Assembly: GCA_958450865.1 (NCBI GenBank) | Contig: CAUDNY010000003.1 | Coordinates: forward strand, 62,001-126,000 | DNA: 64,000 nt | Reading direction: 5' to 3' | DNA from: an uncultured Collinsella sp. | Lineage (GTDB): Bacteria > Actinomycetota > Coriobacteriia > Coriobacteriales > Coriobacteriaceae | Shown here: piece by piece, positions 24,306 to 31,701 of the stretch | How positions within the stretch are numbered: the first letter of the stretch is position 1 | How the letters are laid out: each line of letters starts with the position of its first letter | Position numbers and translations under genes: made by a program | Notes under the pieces: model-generated | The model's database searches: none | What the model was told of the DNA's origin: nothing | Seen by the model: the letters and a program-made list of their open reading frames with translations, nothing else

Positions 24306-24947
24306 ATGTTCGATCAGTTCTACACCACGCTTGAGTCCCTGGGCATCGTGCCGGTCGTCGTGCTCGACAAGGTCGAGGACGCCGCACCGCTCGCCCACGC
24401 CCTTATGGCAGCCGGCATGAAGTCCGCCGAGGTCACCTTCCGCACCGCCTGCGCCGCCGAGTGCATCGCCGCCATGGCCGAGGCCGAGCCCGAGATGTGC
24501 GTCGGCGCTGGCACCGTCCTGACTGTCGAGCAGGTTGAACAGGCCCGCGCCGCCGGTGCCAAGTTCATCGTCTCCCCGGGTTACAACGAGGACGTCGTGA
24601 AGCACTGCATCGACATCGACCTGCCCGTGCTGCCCGGCACCGTGACCCCCTCCGAGGTTACCGCCGCCGAGAACCTGGGCCTCAAGGTCACCAAGTTCTT
24701 CCCCGCGGCTCAGTATGGTGGCCTGAACACCATCAAGGCCCTCGCCGCTCCGTTTGTCGGCCATCGCTTTATGCCCACCGGCGGCGTGAGCACTGCCAAC
24801 GTCGAGGAGTACCTGAGCTCCTCCGCCATCATCGCCTGCGGTGGCACCTGGATGGTCAAGCCCGCCCTGTTCGCCGATGGCAACTTCTCCAAGGTCGAGC
24901 AGATTGCCCGCGAGGCCATGGACGTCGTCAAGAAGGTCCGCGGCTAG
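24306..24947 (+). CDS. eda: KDPG aldolase (2-keto-3-deoxy-6-phosphogluconate aldolase)
   Basis: A 213-residue class I aldolase that splits KDPG to pyruvate and glyceraldehyde-3-phosphate, the last step of uronate breakdown here. Glu42 in AEVTFRT and the Schiff-base Lys130 in TKFFPA match the family, and GAGTV and the phosphate-binding PTGGVS are present. ATG at 24306 has AAAGGAA 7 bases upstream; an earlier in-frame ATG lies inside the repeat region. It follows kdgK by 255 bases of hairpin-containing spacer and precedes a strong terminator, so it may be on the kdgK transcript or have its own promoter. Confidence 0.94.
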   Translation: MFDQFYTTLESLGIVPVVVLDKVEDAAPLAHALMAAGMKSAEVTFRTACAAECIAAMAEAEPEMCVGAGTVLTVEQVEQARAAGAKFIVSPGYNEDVVKHCIDIDLPVLPGTVTPSEVTAAENLGLKVTKFFPAAQYGGLNTIKALAAPFVGHRFMPTGGVSTANVEEYLSSSAIIACGGTWMVKPALFADGNFSKVEQIAREAMDVVKKVRG

Positions 24948-24965
24948 GTTTAGCTCTCTATCGTG

Positions 24966-24997
24966 AAAGGGGGCGTGCCCTAGACCTCGCCCCCTTT
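24966..24997 (+). terminator. Terminator of eda
   Basis: Stem AAAGGGGGCG / CGCCCCCTTT with a 12-base loop followed by CTTTT, 18 bases after the eda stop codon. Confidence 0.85.
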
Positions 24998-25002
24998 CTT
25001 TT

Positions 25003-25103
25003 AAAGCGGCTCGGAAGCGCGCCGTTTCCGTCACGAACAAGAACCAAAACCGTCTTGTATGCTGATAGAACGTGACGGAAGCGACACGCGCCCGAGCCGC
25101 TTT
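25003..25103. repeat. Long interrupted inverted repeat after the eda terminator
   Basis: Outer arms AAAGCGGCTCGG (25003-25014) and CCGAGCCGCTTT (25092-25103); inner arms TTCCGTCACG (25026-25035) and CGTGACGGAA (25071-25080). First of three large inverted repeats in a row. Confidence 0.7.
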
Positions 25104-25152
25104 GCTTTCCCGGTCAATCAACCGACTCAACATAATCCAGTCCACCAAAACA

Positions 25153-25217
25153 GCTGCGGCACCGTCTGGAGGAATGGACCCTTGCTTCCGGTCTTTTCCT
25201 CCAAACGGCGCCGCAGC
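25153..25217. repeat. Inverted repeat in the eda-gntR spacer
   Basis: Arms of 22 bases with few mismatches, beginning GCTGCGGCACCGTCTGGAGG, around a 21-base centre. Second of three in a row. Confidence 0.7.
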
Positions 25218-25247
25218 CTTTTCGTGCTCCAGCAGCGCCCCGGCACT

Positions 25248-25309
25248 TGCGGTGAAATACGGACTGTTTACGCCGCCAAAACCGCAAAACAGTCCTTATT
25301 TCACCGCAA
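25248..25309. repeat. Inverted repeat, family C
   Basis: Arms TTGCGGTGAAATACGGACTG+TTT (25248-25270) and its near-complement (25287-25309, one mismatch). It lies 17 bases beyond the stop codon of the GntR-family gene. Related copy at 30351-30417; a lone half is at 26090-26109. Confidence 0.8.
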
Positions 25310-25326
25310 CTAATGTAGGGAACGAG

Positions 25327-26019
25327 TTAGATGGCAGAGTCTTTGGACAGCTCGAAATAGTCGGGATGCAAGACGATAACCGGGCCCTGCTCCTCGGGCA
25401 TCAGATGCAGGTGCGTCTCTGCCAGGTAGCTCGCCGTGTCGGTATCGCCCTTTTTAATGGCCTCGAGAATCCGGCGATGCTGCCGACGAATCGGCTCCCA
25501 ATCCAGATCCTGCGACACCATACGCAACCAGTTGTATCGCTCAAAATGCGTGTTGACGCTCTTCATCCAATCCCACAACATGTGGCGGCCAGCAATCTCA
25601 AAACATGTCTCATGGAACAGGTTGTCCAGATCGAAAAAGCGACGCGTTTCACGATGATCGAGTGACTCGGACTCGGCAAGAATCTGCTCGAGCCGATGCT
25701 TTTGCTCGGGCGTGGCGGCAGAGCAGCATTTAATGAGCACACTTCTCTCGAGTTTCTCGCGCAAGAAACAGGCGTTCTCAGCGCGCTCCATGCTGATTTT
25801 TGAGACATAGGTGCCGCTTTTGGGACGCGTTTCCACCAGCTCTTGCTCGCGCAGGCGTACAAAGGACTCGCGAATGGGCGTGCGCCCGATTCCCGTCTCC
25901 TTTTCCAGACCAATCGCCGAAAGACGTGTGCCGGGTTTGAGCTCGGCATAGATGATCTTGGAGCGCAATGCGTTGTATGCCTGATCTTGCAGGCTCTGAT
26001 AAAGCTGATGTTGTTCCAT
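25327..26019 (-). CDS. GntR/FCD-family transcriptional regulator
   Basis: A 230-residue repressor. The winged helix-turn-helix is at about 12-78 (NALRSKIIYAELKPGTRLS...GIGRTPIRESFVRLREQELV). The FCD ligand domain (about 88-215) has the metal-binding pattern with Asp/His in FFDLDNLFHETCFEIAG and later QHRRILEAI and ETHL. FCD regulators often sense uronates, KDG or related acids (UxuR, ExuR, KdgR types), which fits the surrounding genes, but the effector is inferred. ATG at 26019 is preceded by GAGGGC. It is oriented leftwards, convergent with eda and divergent from the kduD-like gene across a 469-base spacer. Confidence 0.88.
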   Translation of the reverse strand: MEQHQLYQSLQDQAYNALRSKIIYAELKPGTRLSAIGLEKETGIGRTPIRESFVRLREQELVETRPKSGTYVSKISMERAENACFLREKLERSVLIKCCSAATPEQKHRLEQILAESESLDHRETRRFFDLDNLFHETCFEIAGRHMLWDWMKSVNTHFERYNWLRMVSQDLDWEPIRRQHRRILEAIKKGDTDTASYLAETHLHLMPEEQGPVIVLHPDYFELSKDSAI

Positions 26020-26089
26020 AAAGCCCTCGGATGAAGCTCACGGTTTGTCGAATCTCACCACGTAATACTATCGCATCCCCCATACCCTC

Positions 26090-26109
26090 AGTTGCGGTGA
26101 AATAAGGGC
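26090..26109. repeat. Orphan half of repeat family C
   Basis: AGTTGCGGTGAAATAAGGGC matches the left arm of the family C inverted repeats, but no facing arm follows within the spacer. Confidence 0.5.
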
Positions 26110-26154
26110 CGCTGGCACCCATGCACAACTTAGGCGGCTTTGACGTGACCAGAC

Positions 26155-26355
26155 GTGACCACCGCTATCTCGGCGCTGATCTTAGGCAACGTCGCCGGCA
26201 TCGCCAGTAAGTTGTTCACCCGGCACTTTGCGCGCGCCGCGTTTGAAAAGTAGCACTACGCACGGGGCCAACGGGCAGCCCGTGCCCACTTGTCTCTCGA
26301 GCTTGCCCTCCTCGATCAGGACAATCGAGCCGCCCGCGCAGCAGTGCGAGTTCAC
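26155..26355. other. Spacer with two competing short frames, possibly gene remnants
   Basis: Part of a 469-base gap. On the plus strand 26155-26253 reads TTAISALILGNVAGIAS... to a stop, resembling the end of a membrane protein. On the minus strand a GTG start at 26355 opens 57 codons with coding-like codon use (GGSIVLIEEGKLERQVG, four Cys, stop at 26182). I recognise neither and both cannot be real. One may be a decayed neighbour. Confidence 0.3.
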
Positions 26356-26371
26356 CGTTTACCATTTAAAA

Positions 26372-26474
26372 GTGAACGTTCACCTATTTTTCGGAGAATG
26401 GGAGGGTTTATTACCCTACTTCACATATACTGAGCTTGTACGAAAAGCAAGACTTATATAGATGAACGTTTCTT
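26372..26474 (+). promoter_or_regulatory. Operators upstream of the kduD-like gene
   Basis: A perfect GTGAACGTTCAC (26372-26383) and a half-matching ATGAACGTTTCT (26462-26473) close to the start codon. The same palindrome precedes the GH105, carrier and uxaC operons, placing this gene in the same regulon. A TATACT (26424-26429) may be the -10 box. Confidence 0.65.
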
Positions 26475-26488
26475 TTGGAAGGATTGCT

Positions 26489-27298
26489 ATGTCTGATCTT
26501 ATGGACAGCTTCCGCCTGGACGGCAAGGTCGCGCTCGTGACCGGCGCCACCTATGGCATCGGTATGGCCATTGCCGAGGCGCTCGGAGAGGCAGGCGCCA
26601 AGGTTGCCTTCAACGCCCGTCACGCCGACAAGGTTGCCGAGGCCGAGAAGCACTACCGCGAGCTGGGCTTTGATGCTCACGGCTATGTTGCCGACGTCAC
26701 CGACGAGGCCGTCGTCGCCGAGCTCATCGCCAAGATCGAGGCCGATTTTGGCACCACGCCCGACATCCTGGTCAACAACGCCGGCGTCATCCAGCGCACG
26801 CCGATGCTCGACATGAGTGCCGAGGACTTCCGTCGCGTCGTCGACATCGACCTCAACGCCCCGTTTATCGTGTCCAAGGCCTGTCTGCCGGGCATGATCG
26901 CCAAGGACCACGGCAAGATCATCAACATCTGCTCCATGATGAGCGAGCTGGGCCGCGAGACCATCGCCGGCTATGCCGCCGCCAAGGGCGGACTCAAGAT
27001 GCTCACCAAGAACATCTGCTCCGAGTTTGGCGAGGCCAATATCCAGTGTAACGGCATTGGGCCCGGCTACATCGCCACCCCGCAGACCGCACCGCTGCGC
27101 GAGACGCAGCCCGATGGCAGCCGTCACCCGTTTGACCAGTTCATCATCGCCAAGACGCCGGCAGCCCGTTGGGGCACGCCCGAGGACCTGAAGGGCCCCG
27201 CCGTGTTCCTGGCTTCCGACGCATCGAACTTCGTCAACGGGCACATTCTGTACGTGGACGGCGGCATCCTCGCGTACATCGGCAAACAGCCGCAATAA
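26489..27298 (+). CDS. kduD: SDR dehydrogenase, KduD/DhuD-like (2-keto-3-deoxygluconate 5-dehydrogenase)
   Basis: A 269-residue NAD(P)-dependent short-chain dehydrogenase. The TGATYGIG nucleotide-binding motif is at 18-25, NNAG near 95, the active-site Ser in ICSMMSE and Tyr/Lys in YAAAKGG (about 161-165). GPGYIATPQTAPLRE is typical of the KduD/IdnO group, which interconverts 2,5-diketo-3-deoxygluconate and KDG or 5-ketogluconate and gluconate. Together with the RpiB-type isomerase 200 bases downstream, it is read as the second step for unsaturated uronates released by GH105. ATG at 26489 is chosen for GGAAGGA 6 bases upstream. Operators GTGAACGTTCAC precede it. Confidence 0.85.
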   Translation: MSDLMDSFRLDGKVALVTGATYGIGMAIAEALGEAGAKVAFNARHADKVAEAEKHYRELGFDAHGYVADVTDEAVVAELIAKIEADFGTTPDILVNNAGVIQRTPMLDMSAEDFRRVVDIDLNAPFIVSKACLPGMIAKDHGKIINICSMMSELGRETIAGYAAAKGGLKMLTKNICSEFGEANIQCNGIGPGYIATPQTAPLRETQPDGSRHPFDQFIIAKTPAARWGTPEDLKGPAVFLASDASNFVNGHILYVDGGILAYIGKQPQ

Positions 27299-27305
27299 GG
27301 AAACT

Positions 27306-27424
27306 GGGCGAGGCGGTCGGCAGTTAAGTCTGCTGCTCGGACAGTCCTGCGCAAGACGGAAAGCACATTAAGTGCTTTCCTTTGCGTGCGGAACTCGCGA
27401 CAGACTTAACTGCCGACCGCCCGC
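27306..27424. repeat. Nested inverted repeat after the kduD-like gene
   Basis: Outer arms begin 8 bases after the stop codon: GGCGGTCGGCAGTTAAGTCT (inside 27306-27332) pairs with 27401-27424. Inside is a separate hairpin, GGAAAGCACATTAAGTGCTTTCC-like (27358-27380), with its own near-perfect stem. Confidence 0.75.
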
Positions 27425-27505
27425 ATAGCTCATCGCGGGTTGGCTTTGCCGCCGCCCGCGCACAGAAACAAAAAACTGGAAGATTAAGTTGAAAGGTTAA
27501 CTCAA

Positions 27506-28147
27506 ATGAAGATCGCTCTGATTAATGAGAATTCTCAGAACTCCAAGAACCCTATGATCGAGGCTGCCCTTAAGAAGGTTGTCGAGCCCATGGGGCACAC
27601 CGTCTTTAACTATGGCATGTATGCCGACGCCGACTCCAAGCCCCTCACCTACGTGCAGAACGGCATTCTTGCCGCCGCGCTGCTCAACTCCGGCGCTGCC
27701 GACTACGTCGTGACCGGTTGCGGCACCGGCGAGGGCGCCATGCTCGCCTGCAACTCCTTCCCCGGCGTGCTGTGCGGCCATGTTGCCGACCCGCTGGATG
27801 CCTACACCTTTGCCCAGGTCAACGATGGCAACGCCGTCGCCATGCCCTTCGCCCTCAAGAACGGCTGGGGCCAGGAGCTCAACCTCGAGTACACCTTCGA
27901 GAAGCTCTTTGGCTTTGGTTCGGGTAACGGCTACCCCGCCGAGCGCGTTGAGCCCGAGCAGCGCAACAAGAAGATCCTCGACGGCGTGCGCGCTGTGACC
28001 ATGCGCCCGCTCGTCGACGTCCTGGGCGAGATCGATCAGGACCTGGTGAAGGGCGCACTTGCCGGCGAGCACTTCCAGGAGTACTTCTTTGCCAACGCTA
28101 CCGACGAAGCCATCATCGCCAAGGTCAAGGAGCTCTTGGGCCTGTAA
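27506..28147 (+). CDS. dhuI: RpiB/LacA/LacB-family isomerase, DhuI-like
   Basis: A 213-residue sugar isomerase of the RpiB family. The catalytic Cys72 lies in VVTGCGTGEGAMLACN. The C-terminal 60 residues extend beyond classical RpiB (about 150), as in the streptococcal DhuI type that isomerises 4-deoxy-5-keto-uronate, the open form of unsaturated uronates. The neighbour is a KduD/DhuD-like dehydrogenase, the same partnership known in streptococci, and no KduI is seen. This function is therefore inferred from family and context. The start is ATG at 27506 with GAAAGG about 10 bases upstream; the gene ends in a strong terminator. Confidence 0.8.
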   Translation: MKIALINENSQNSKNPMIEAALKKVVEPMGHTVFNYGMYADADSKPLTYVQNGILAAALLNSGAADYVVTGCGTGEGAMLACNSFPGVLCGHVADPLDAYTFAQVNDGNAVAMPFALKNGWGQELNLEYTFEKLFGFGSGNGYPAERVEPEQRNKKILDGVRAVTMRPLVDVLGEIDQDLVKGALAGEHFQEYFFANATDEAIIAKVKELLGL

Positions 28148-28191
28148 TAAGGCCCACGGGGCGCACCGACCCCCAACAAGCCGCCAGACAA

Positions 28192-28226
28192 AAGGCGCCG
28201 CGACAATCTATGTGTCGCGGCGCCTT
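28192..28226. terminator. Bidirectional terminator between dhuI and the flavin oxidoreductase
   Basis: Perfect 14-bp stem AAGGCGCCGCGACA / TGTCGCGGCGCCTT, 7-base loop, followed by ATTTG on the plus strand. It lies between converging genes. Confidence 0.85.
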
Positions 28227-28285
28227 ATTTGATTGGCTATCGCTTGAGCCACCGCAAGGCGGCCGCTCCCCTATTTGCCAAGAGC

Positions 28286-30235
28286 CTACAGCTCGCAGGC
28301 GACCTTGTAGCCGTCGCCGATGGCGTCGCGGATGTTGCCGCACTTCTGGGCATCGCCCAGCACGTGGGTGACAACGCCGGCAGCGGCAAGATCATCGGCC
28401 AGCTTGGTGTTGGGACGGTAACCCATGGCAAGCACCAGCGTATCGGCGTCGGCGATGGTGTGGACCTCGCCGTCCTTCTCGTAGCTGATGGCGTCCTCGG
28501 TAATCTCGGTCACCTTGGCCTCGGTCAGCACGTGAACGCCCTTGGAGAGCATGCGCGTGATGAGCACCGCGCGACCGGCGCCACCCTCGTTGGCGGCAAG
28601 CGTCTTGGTCATCTCGATGACGGTGACATCGCGGTTGGCCGGCGACAGGTCGTTGACCAACGGGGCCAGGTAATCGGCCGTCTCGCAACCAACGGTGCCG
28701 CCGCCCACAATGACGATCTTCTTGCCCGGGAAAGCCTTGCCACCCAGCAGGTCGTCAGCCGTCATGACCTGCTTAAAGCCCTGCATAAAGGCCGGGGCGA
28801 TGGGTTCGGCGCCATAAGCCAGGACAACCTCGTAGCCCGCGTAGTCGTGCTGGATGTCCTCGGCCGAAAGCTCGGTACCGAAGACGCACGTGACGCCGGC
28901 CTCGGCCAGGCGACGGTACTGATACTTGATCACGCGCGTGAGCTCCTGCTTTGCCGGCGGAACGGCCGCAATGCGCATCTCGCCGCCCGGCTCGTCCTGC
29001 TTATCCACGAGCACCACGTTATGACCGCGCTTGGCGGCAATGTAGGCTGCCTCCATGCCCGCGGGACCGGCACCCACAACGAGCACGTTCTTTGCCTCGG
29101 CGGCAGGCTCGTAGCCAGCCTCATCGCGCTCCACATCCGGGTTGACGGTGCAGGAGATGCGCTTGCCGAACATGATGCCGTTCAGGCAGCGCAGGCAACC
29201 GATGCAGGGGCGGATGTCGTCGGCGTTGCCGGCAGCAGCCTTGTTGCAGAACTCGGCATCGCACAGATTGGCGCGGCCCATCATGCAGATGTCGGCAGCG
29301 CCGTCCTCGATCAGCTCCTCGGCGATCCATGCCTCGTTAATGCGGCCGACCGTGGCAACGGGAATGTTGACGTGCTTTTTGATCTCGCGCGAGCAGGCGG
29401 CGTGCGAGGCCTGCTGCGTACCGGCGGCGGGAATGGCGGAGCCGCGCTTGATGGTAGTGCCGCCCGACACGTGGATCATGTCGACGCCGGCCTTCTCCAG
29501 GCGACGCGAGACGTAGATCATGTCGTTGAGGGTCAGACCGCCATCGGTGTACTCGTCGCCCGAGATACGGACGTCGATGATGAAGTCCTTGCCGCAGCGC
29601 TCGCGAATCTCGGCGATGACCTCGAGCAGGAAGCGCATGCGGGCGTCGAGCGAGCCGCCGTACTCGTCGGTGCGCTTGTTGTAGAGCGGAGTCAAAAAAC
29701 CGCCGAGCATGCCGTGGGCATGCGCCGCATGGACCTCGACGCCGTCGACACCGGCCTTCTGCATACGCACGGCAGCGTCACCGAACTGATGCGTGAGCTC
29801 GTGGATCTCATCGACCGTGATAGGGCGCGGCGCCTCGCGGGCATAGGACGGGCCCACAAAGGACGGAGCGATCAGGCGCGGCGTGCCCGGAATGTTAAAG
29901 GCCATGTAGGCGGGGTGGAAGAGCTGCGGCATGATCTTGCAGCCGTACTCGTGGACGGCGGCGGCGAGCTTTTCCCAGCCAGGGATAAACGTGTCGTCGT
30001 AGCAGCACATGTCACCCGGCAGATAGGTATAGGTAGGCTCGACCGTCACGACCTCGGTGATGATCAGGCCAACGCCGCCCTTGGCGCGGGCACGGTAATG
30101 ATCGACCAAGTCGTCGGTCACATAGCCGTGATCGGCCAGGTTGGTAGATACCGGCGGCATAAAGACGCGGTTCTTGACCTCGGTCGTACCGACCTTGATC
30201 GGGCTAAAGAGCATCGGGTAGGCGGAAGACTCCAT
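28286..30235 (-). CDS. Old-yellow-enzyme-type NADH:flavin oxidoreductase (FadH/BaiCD-like)
   Basis: A 649-residue cytoplasmic ene-reductase type enzyme. An FMN-binding TIM barrel (about 1-340) has HAAHAHGML...YNKRTDEYGGS, with the two active-site His of the HxxH motif but His-Gly where many relatives have Gly-Tyr. A 4Fe-4S cluster motif CIGCLRCLN...C is at about 345-365. FAD/NAD domains follow (LVVGAGPAGMEAA about 388, IVIVGGGTVGCETA about 510). Relatives reduce C=C bonds of dienoyl-CoA, bile acids or plant phenolics. ATG at 30235 has AAAGGAA 7 bases upstream. It follows the GltD-like gene by 197 bases containing a repeat, so it may share the GH105 operon. The substrate is unknown; an aromatic acid or unsaturated sugar acid from pectin is a guess from context. 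Confidence 0.85.
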   Translation of the reverse strand: MESSAYPMLFSPIKVGTTEVKNRVFMPPVSTNLADHGYVTDDLVDHYRARAKGGVGLIITEVVTVEPTYTYLPGDMCCYDDTFIPGWEKLAAAVHEYGCKIMPQLFHPAYMAFNIPGTPRLIAPSFVGPSYAREAPRPITVDEIHELTHQFGDAAVRMQKAGVDGVEVHAAHAHGMLGGFLTPLYNKRTDEYGGSLDARMRFLLEVIAEIRERCGKDFIIDVRISGDEYTDGGLTLNDMIYVSRRLEKAGVDMIHVSGGTTIKRGSAIPAAGTQQASHAACSREIKKHVNIPVATVGRINEAWIAEELIEDGAADICMMGRANLCDAEFCNKAAAGNADDIRPCIGCLRCLNGIMFGKRISCTVNPDVERDEAGYEPAAEAKNVLVVGAGPAGMEAAYIAAKRGHNVVLVDKQDEPGGEMRIAAVPPAKQELTRVIKYQYRRLAEAGVTCVFGTELSAEDIQHDYAGYEVVLAYGAEPIAPAFMQGFKQVMTADDLLGGKAFPGKKIVIVGGGTVGCETADYLAPLVNDLSPANRDVTVIEMTKTLAANEGGAGRAVLITRMLSKGVHVLTEAKVTEITEDAISYEKDGEVHTIADADTLVLAMGYRPNTKLADDLAAAGVVTHVLGDAQKCGNIRDAIGDGYKVACEL

Positions 30236-30350
30236 ACAGGGTTCCTTTCGTTTGAGCCGCTCGGCGGCAGTTGCTAACGTACTTATCGTATCAGTAACCG
30301 CGCTGTACCCGACCGTACACGCTCCCCCGGCCTTTACTCAGCCCACAAAA

Positions 30351-30417
30351 AGTTGCGGTGGAATACGGAGTAGATGAGGCCTTTGACAGCCAAAACAGTC
30401 CGTATTCCACCGCAACT
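30351..30417. repeat. Inverted repeat, family C
   Basis: Perfect 19-bp arms AGTTGCGGTGGAATACGGA and its complement over a 29-base centre. It sits 15 bases past the stop codon of the GltD-like gene; related to 25248-25309. Confidence 0.85.
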
Positions 30418-30432
30418 GATGGATGGGATGGG

Positions 30433-31650
30433 TTAGAGGCCCAGGTAGCTGGTCATGCCTTCGACGGCGAGCTTGGCGCCGGCTACGGCATGGACCACGG
30501 TGAGCGGGCCGTTGACCACGTCGCCGGCGGCAAAGACGCCAGGCACGGTGGTCATGCCGCACTCATCGACCGAAAGAAGACCGCGATGGTCGGTCTCCAG
30601 ACCGCCCGTCGTAAGCACCAGCTTGTCCTTAGGCACTTGCGAGGCCGCAATCACAACCGTGTCGGCGGGCACATGGTCAAGTTCTTCCTCGTAGCCCACC
30701 ACGTTGTCGTCCTCGTCAAAGATAGCCGTCTCGAACACCGGACCGTTATCGTCGATGGCGCAGATCGCCTTGCCGCGCACGATCTCGGCACCGTCAAGCT
30801 CGGTCAGCTCCACCTCGTCATCGATGGCCGAGATATGGCGCGATCGGGCATACACGGTAACCTTGCGAGCGCCCGAGCGCAGGGCCGTACGGGCAACATC
30901 CATGGCCACGTTGCCAGCGCCGATAACCGCCACGTTCTGACCGATCGCCACGCTCGTGGGATCGACCAGGTAATCGATACCAAACAGTACGTTGCCACGC
31001 GACTCGCCGGGAATACCCAGCTTGCGGGCGCGCCAGGTACCGGTACCGACAAAGACCGCATCGTAGCCGTCGCGCAGCAGGTCGTCGATATGCAGCGCGC
31101 CACCGATGGTGGTCGAGGGACGGACGCGCACGCCAAGCGAGCACATCACGTGACGGTACTTTTGCACGAGAGCACGGGGCAGGCGAAACTCGGGGATGCC
31201 GTACTCCAGCACGCCGCCGATCTCGGGGCGCTGTTCAAACACCGTGACGGCACAGCCCAGCTGGGCCATCTTAATGGCCACGGTAATGCCGGCAGGACCG
31301 GAACCGACCACGGCAACCTGCTTGCCGCACGACGGCGCGGGCTTCCACTCCTTACGATCCAAATACGCAGTCGAGATATAGTTCTCGATACTCGAAAAAT
31401 GCACCGGCGCACCCTTGCGGCCCTGGATGCACGCGCCCTCGCACTGACCCGAATGGTTGCAGATCATGGAGCAGACCGCGCTCATGGGGTTGTTCTGGAA
31501 CAGCAGCTCACCTGCCTCTTCCAGACGACGCTGCTTGAACAAGTCAATGACCTGCGGAATAGGCGTCTGCACCGGACAGCCTTTAAGCTGGCAGAACGCC
31601 TTTTTGCACCCAAGACAGCGGTTCGCTTCCTCAACAATATGAATAGCCAT
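30433..31650 (-). CDS. GltD-like NAD(P)H-dependent flavoprotein with Fe-S cysteines
   Basis: A 405-residue FAD enzyme of the glutamate synthase small subunit family. The N-terminal Cys-rich domain (CLGCKKAFC...GCPV at 12-26, CSMIC...CEGAC at about 60-74) binds Fe-S clusters. The FAD motif VGSGPAGITVA is at about 113 and the NADPH motif VIGAGNVAMDVA at about 240, ending in AAGDVV near the C-terminus. No glutamate synthase large subunit lies nearby, so it probably feeds electrons to another partner; the ene-reductase next door is the obvious candidate. ATG at 31650 has AGAGGGG 7 bases upstream. It follows the sugar isomerase gene by 51 bases in the operon starting at GH105. Exact role unknown. 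Confidence 0.82.
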   Translation of the reverse strand: MAIHIVEEANRCLGCKKAFCQLKGCPVQTPIPQVIDLFKQRRLEEAGELLFQNNPMSAVCSMICNHSGQCEGACIQGRKGAPVHFSSIENYISTAYLDRKEWKPAPSCGKQVAVVGSGPAGITVAIKMAQLGCAVTVFEQRPEIGGVLEYGIPEFRLPRALVQKYRHVMCSLGVRVRPSTTIGGALHIDDLLRDGYDAVFVGTGTWRARKLGIPGESRGNVLFGIDYLVDPTSVAIGQNVAVIGAGNVAMDVARTALRSGARKVTVYARSRHISAIDDEVELTELDGAEIVRGKAICAIDDNGPVFETAIFDEDDNVVGYEEELDHVPADTVVIAASQVPKDKLVLTTGGLETDHRGLLSVDECGMTTVPGVFAAGDVVNGPLTVVHAVAGAKLAVEGMTSYLGL

Positions 31651-31701
31651 CGGTACCCCTCTTGAACCTCTACGGCAATCTCTTTCGCCCAGCCTGTTTC
31701 G

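Noticed and set aside
28229..30277. 682-codon open frame opposite the flavin oxidoreductase
   Set aside because: Same cause: antisense frame of a real gene; composition is His/Val/Arg-rich and featureless.
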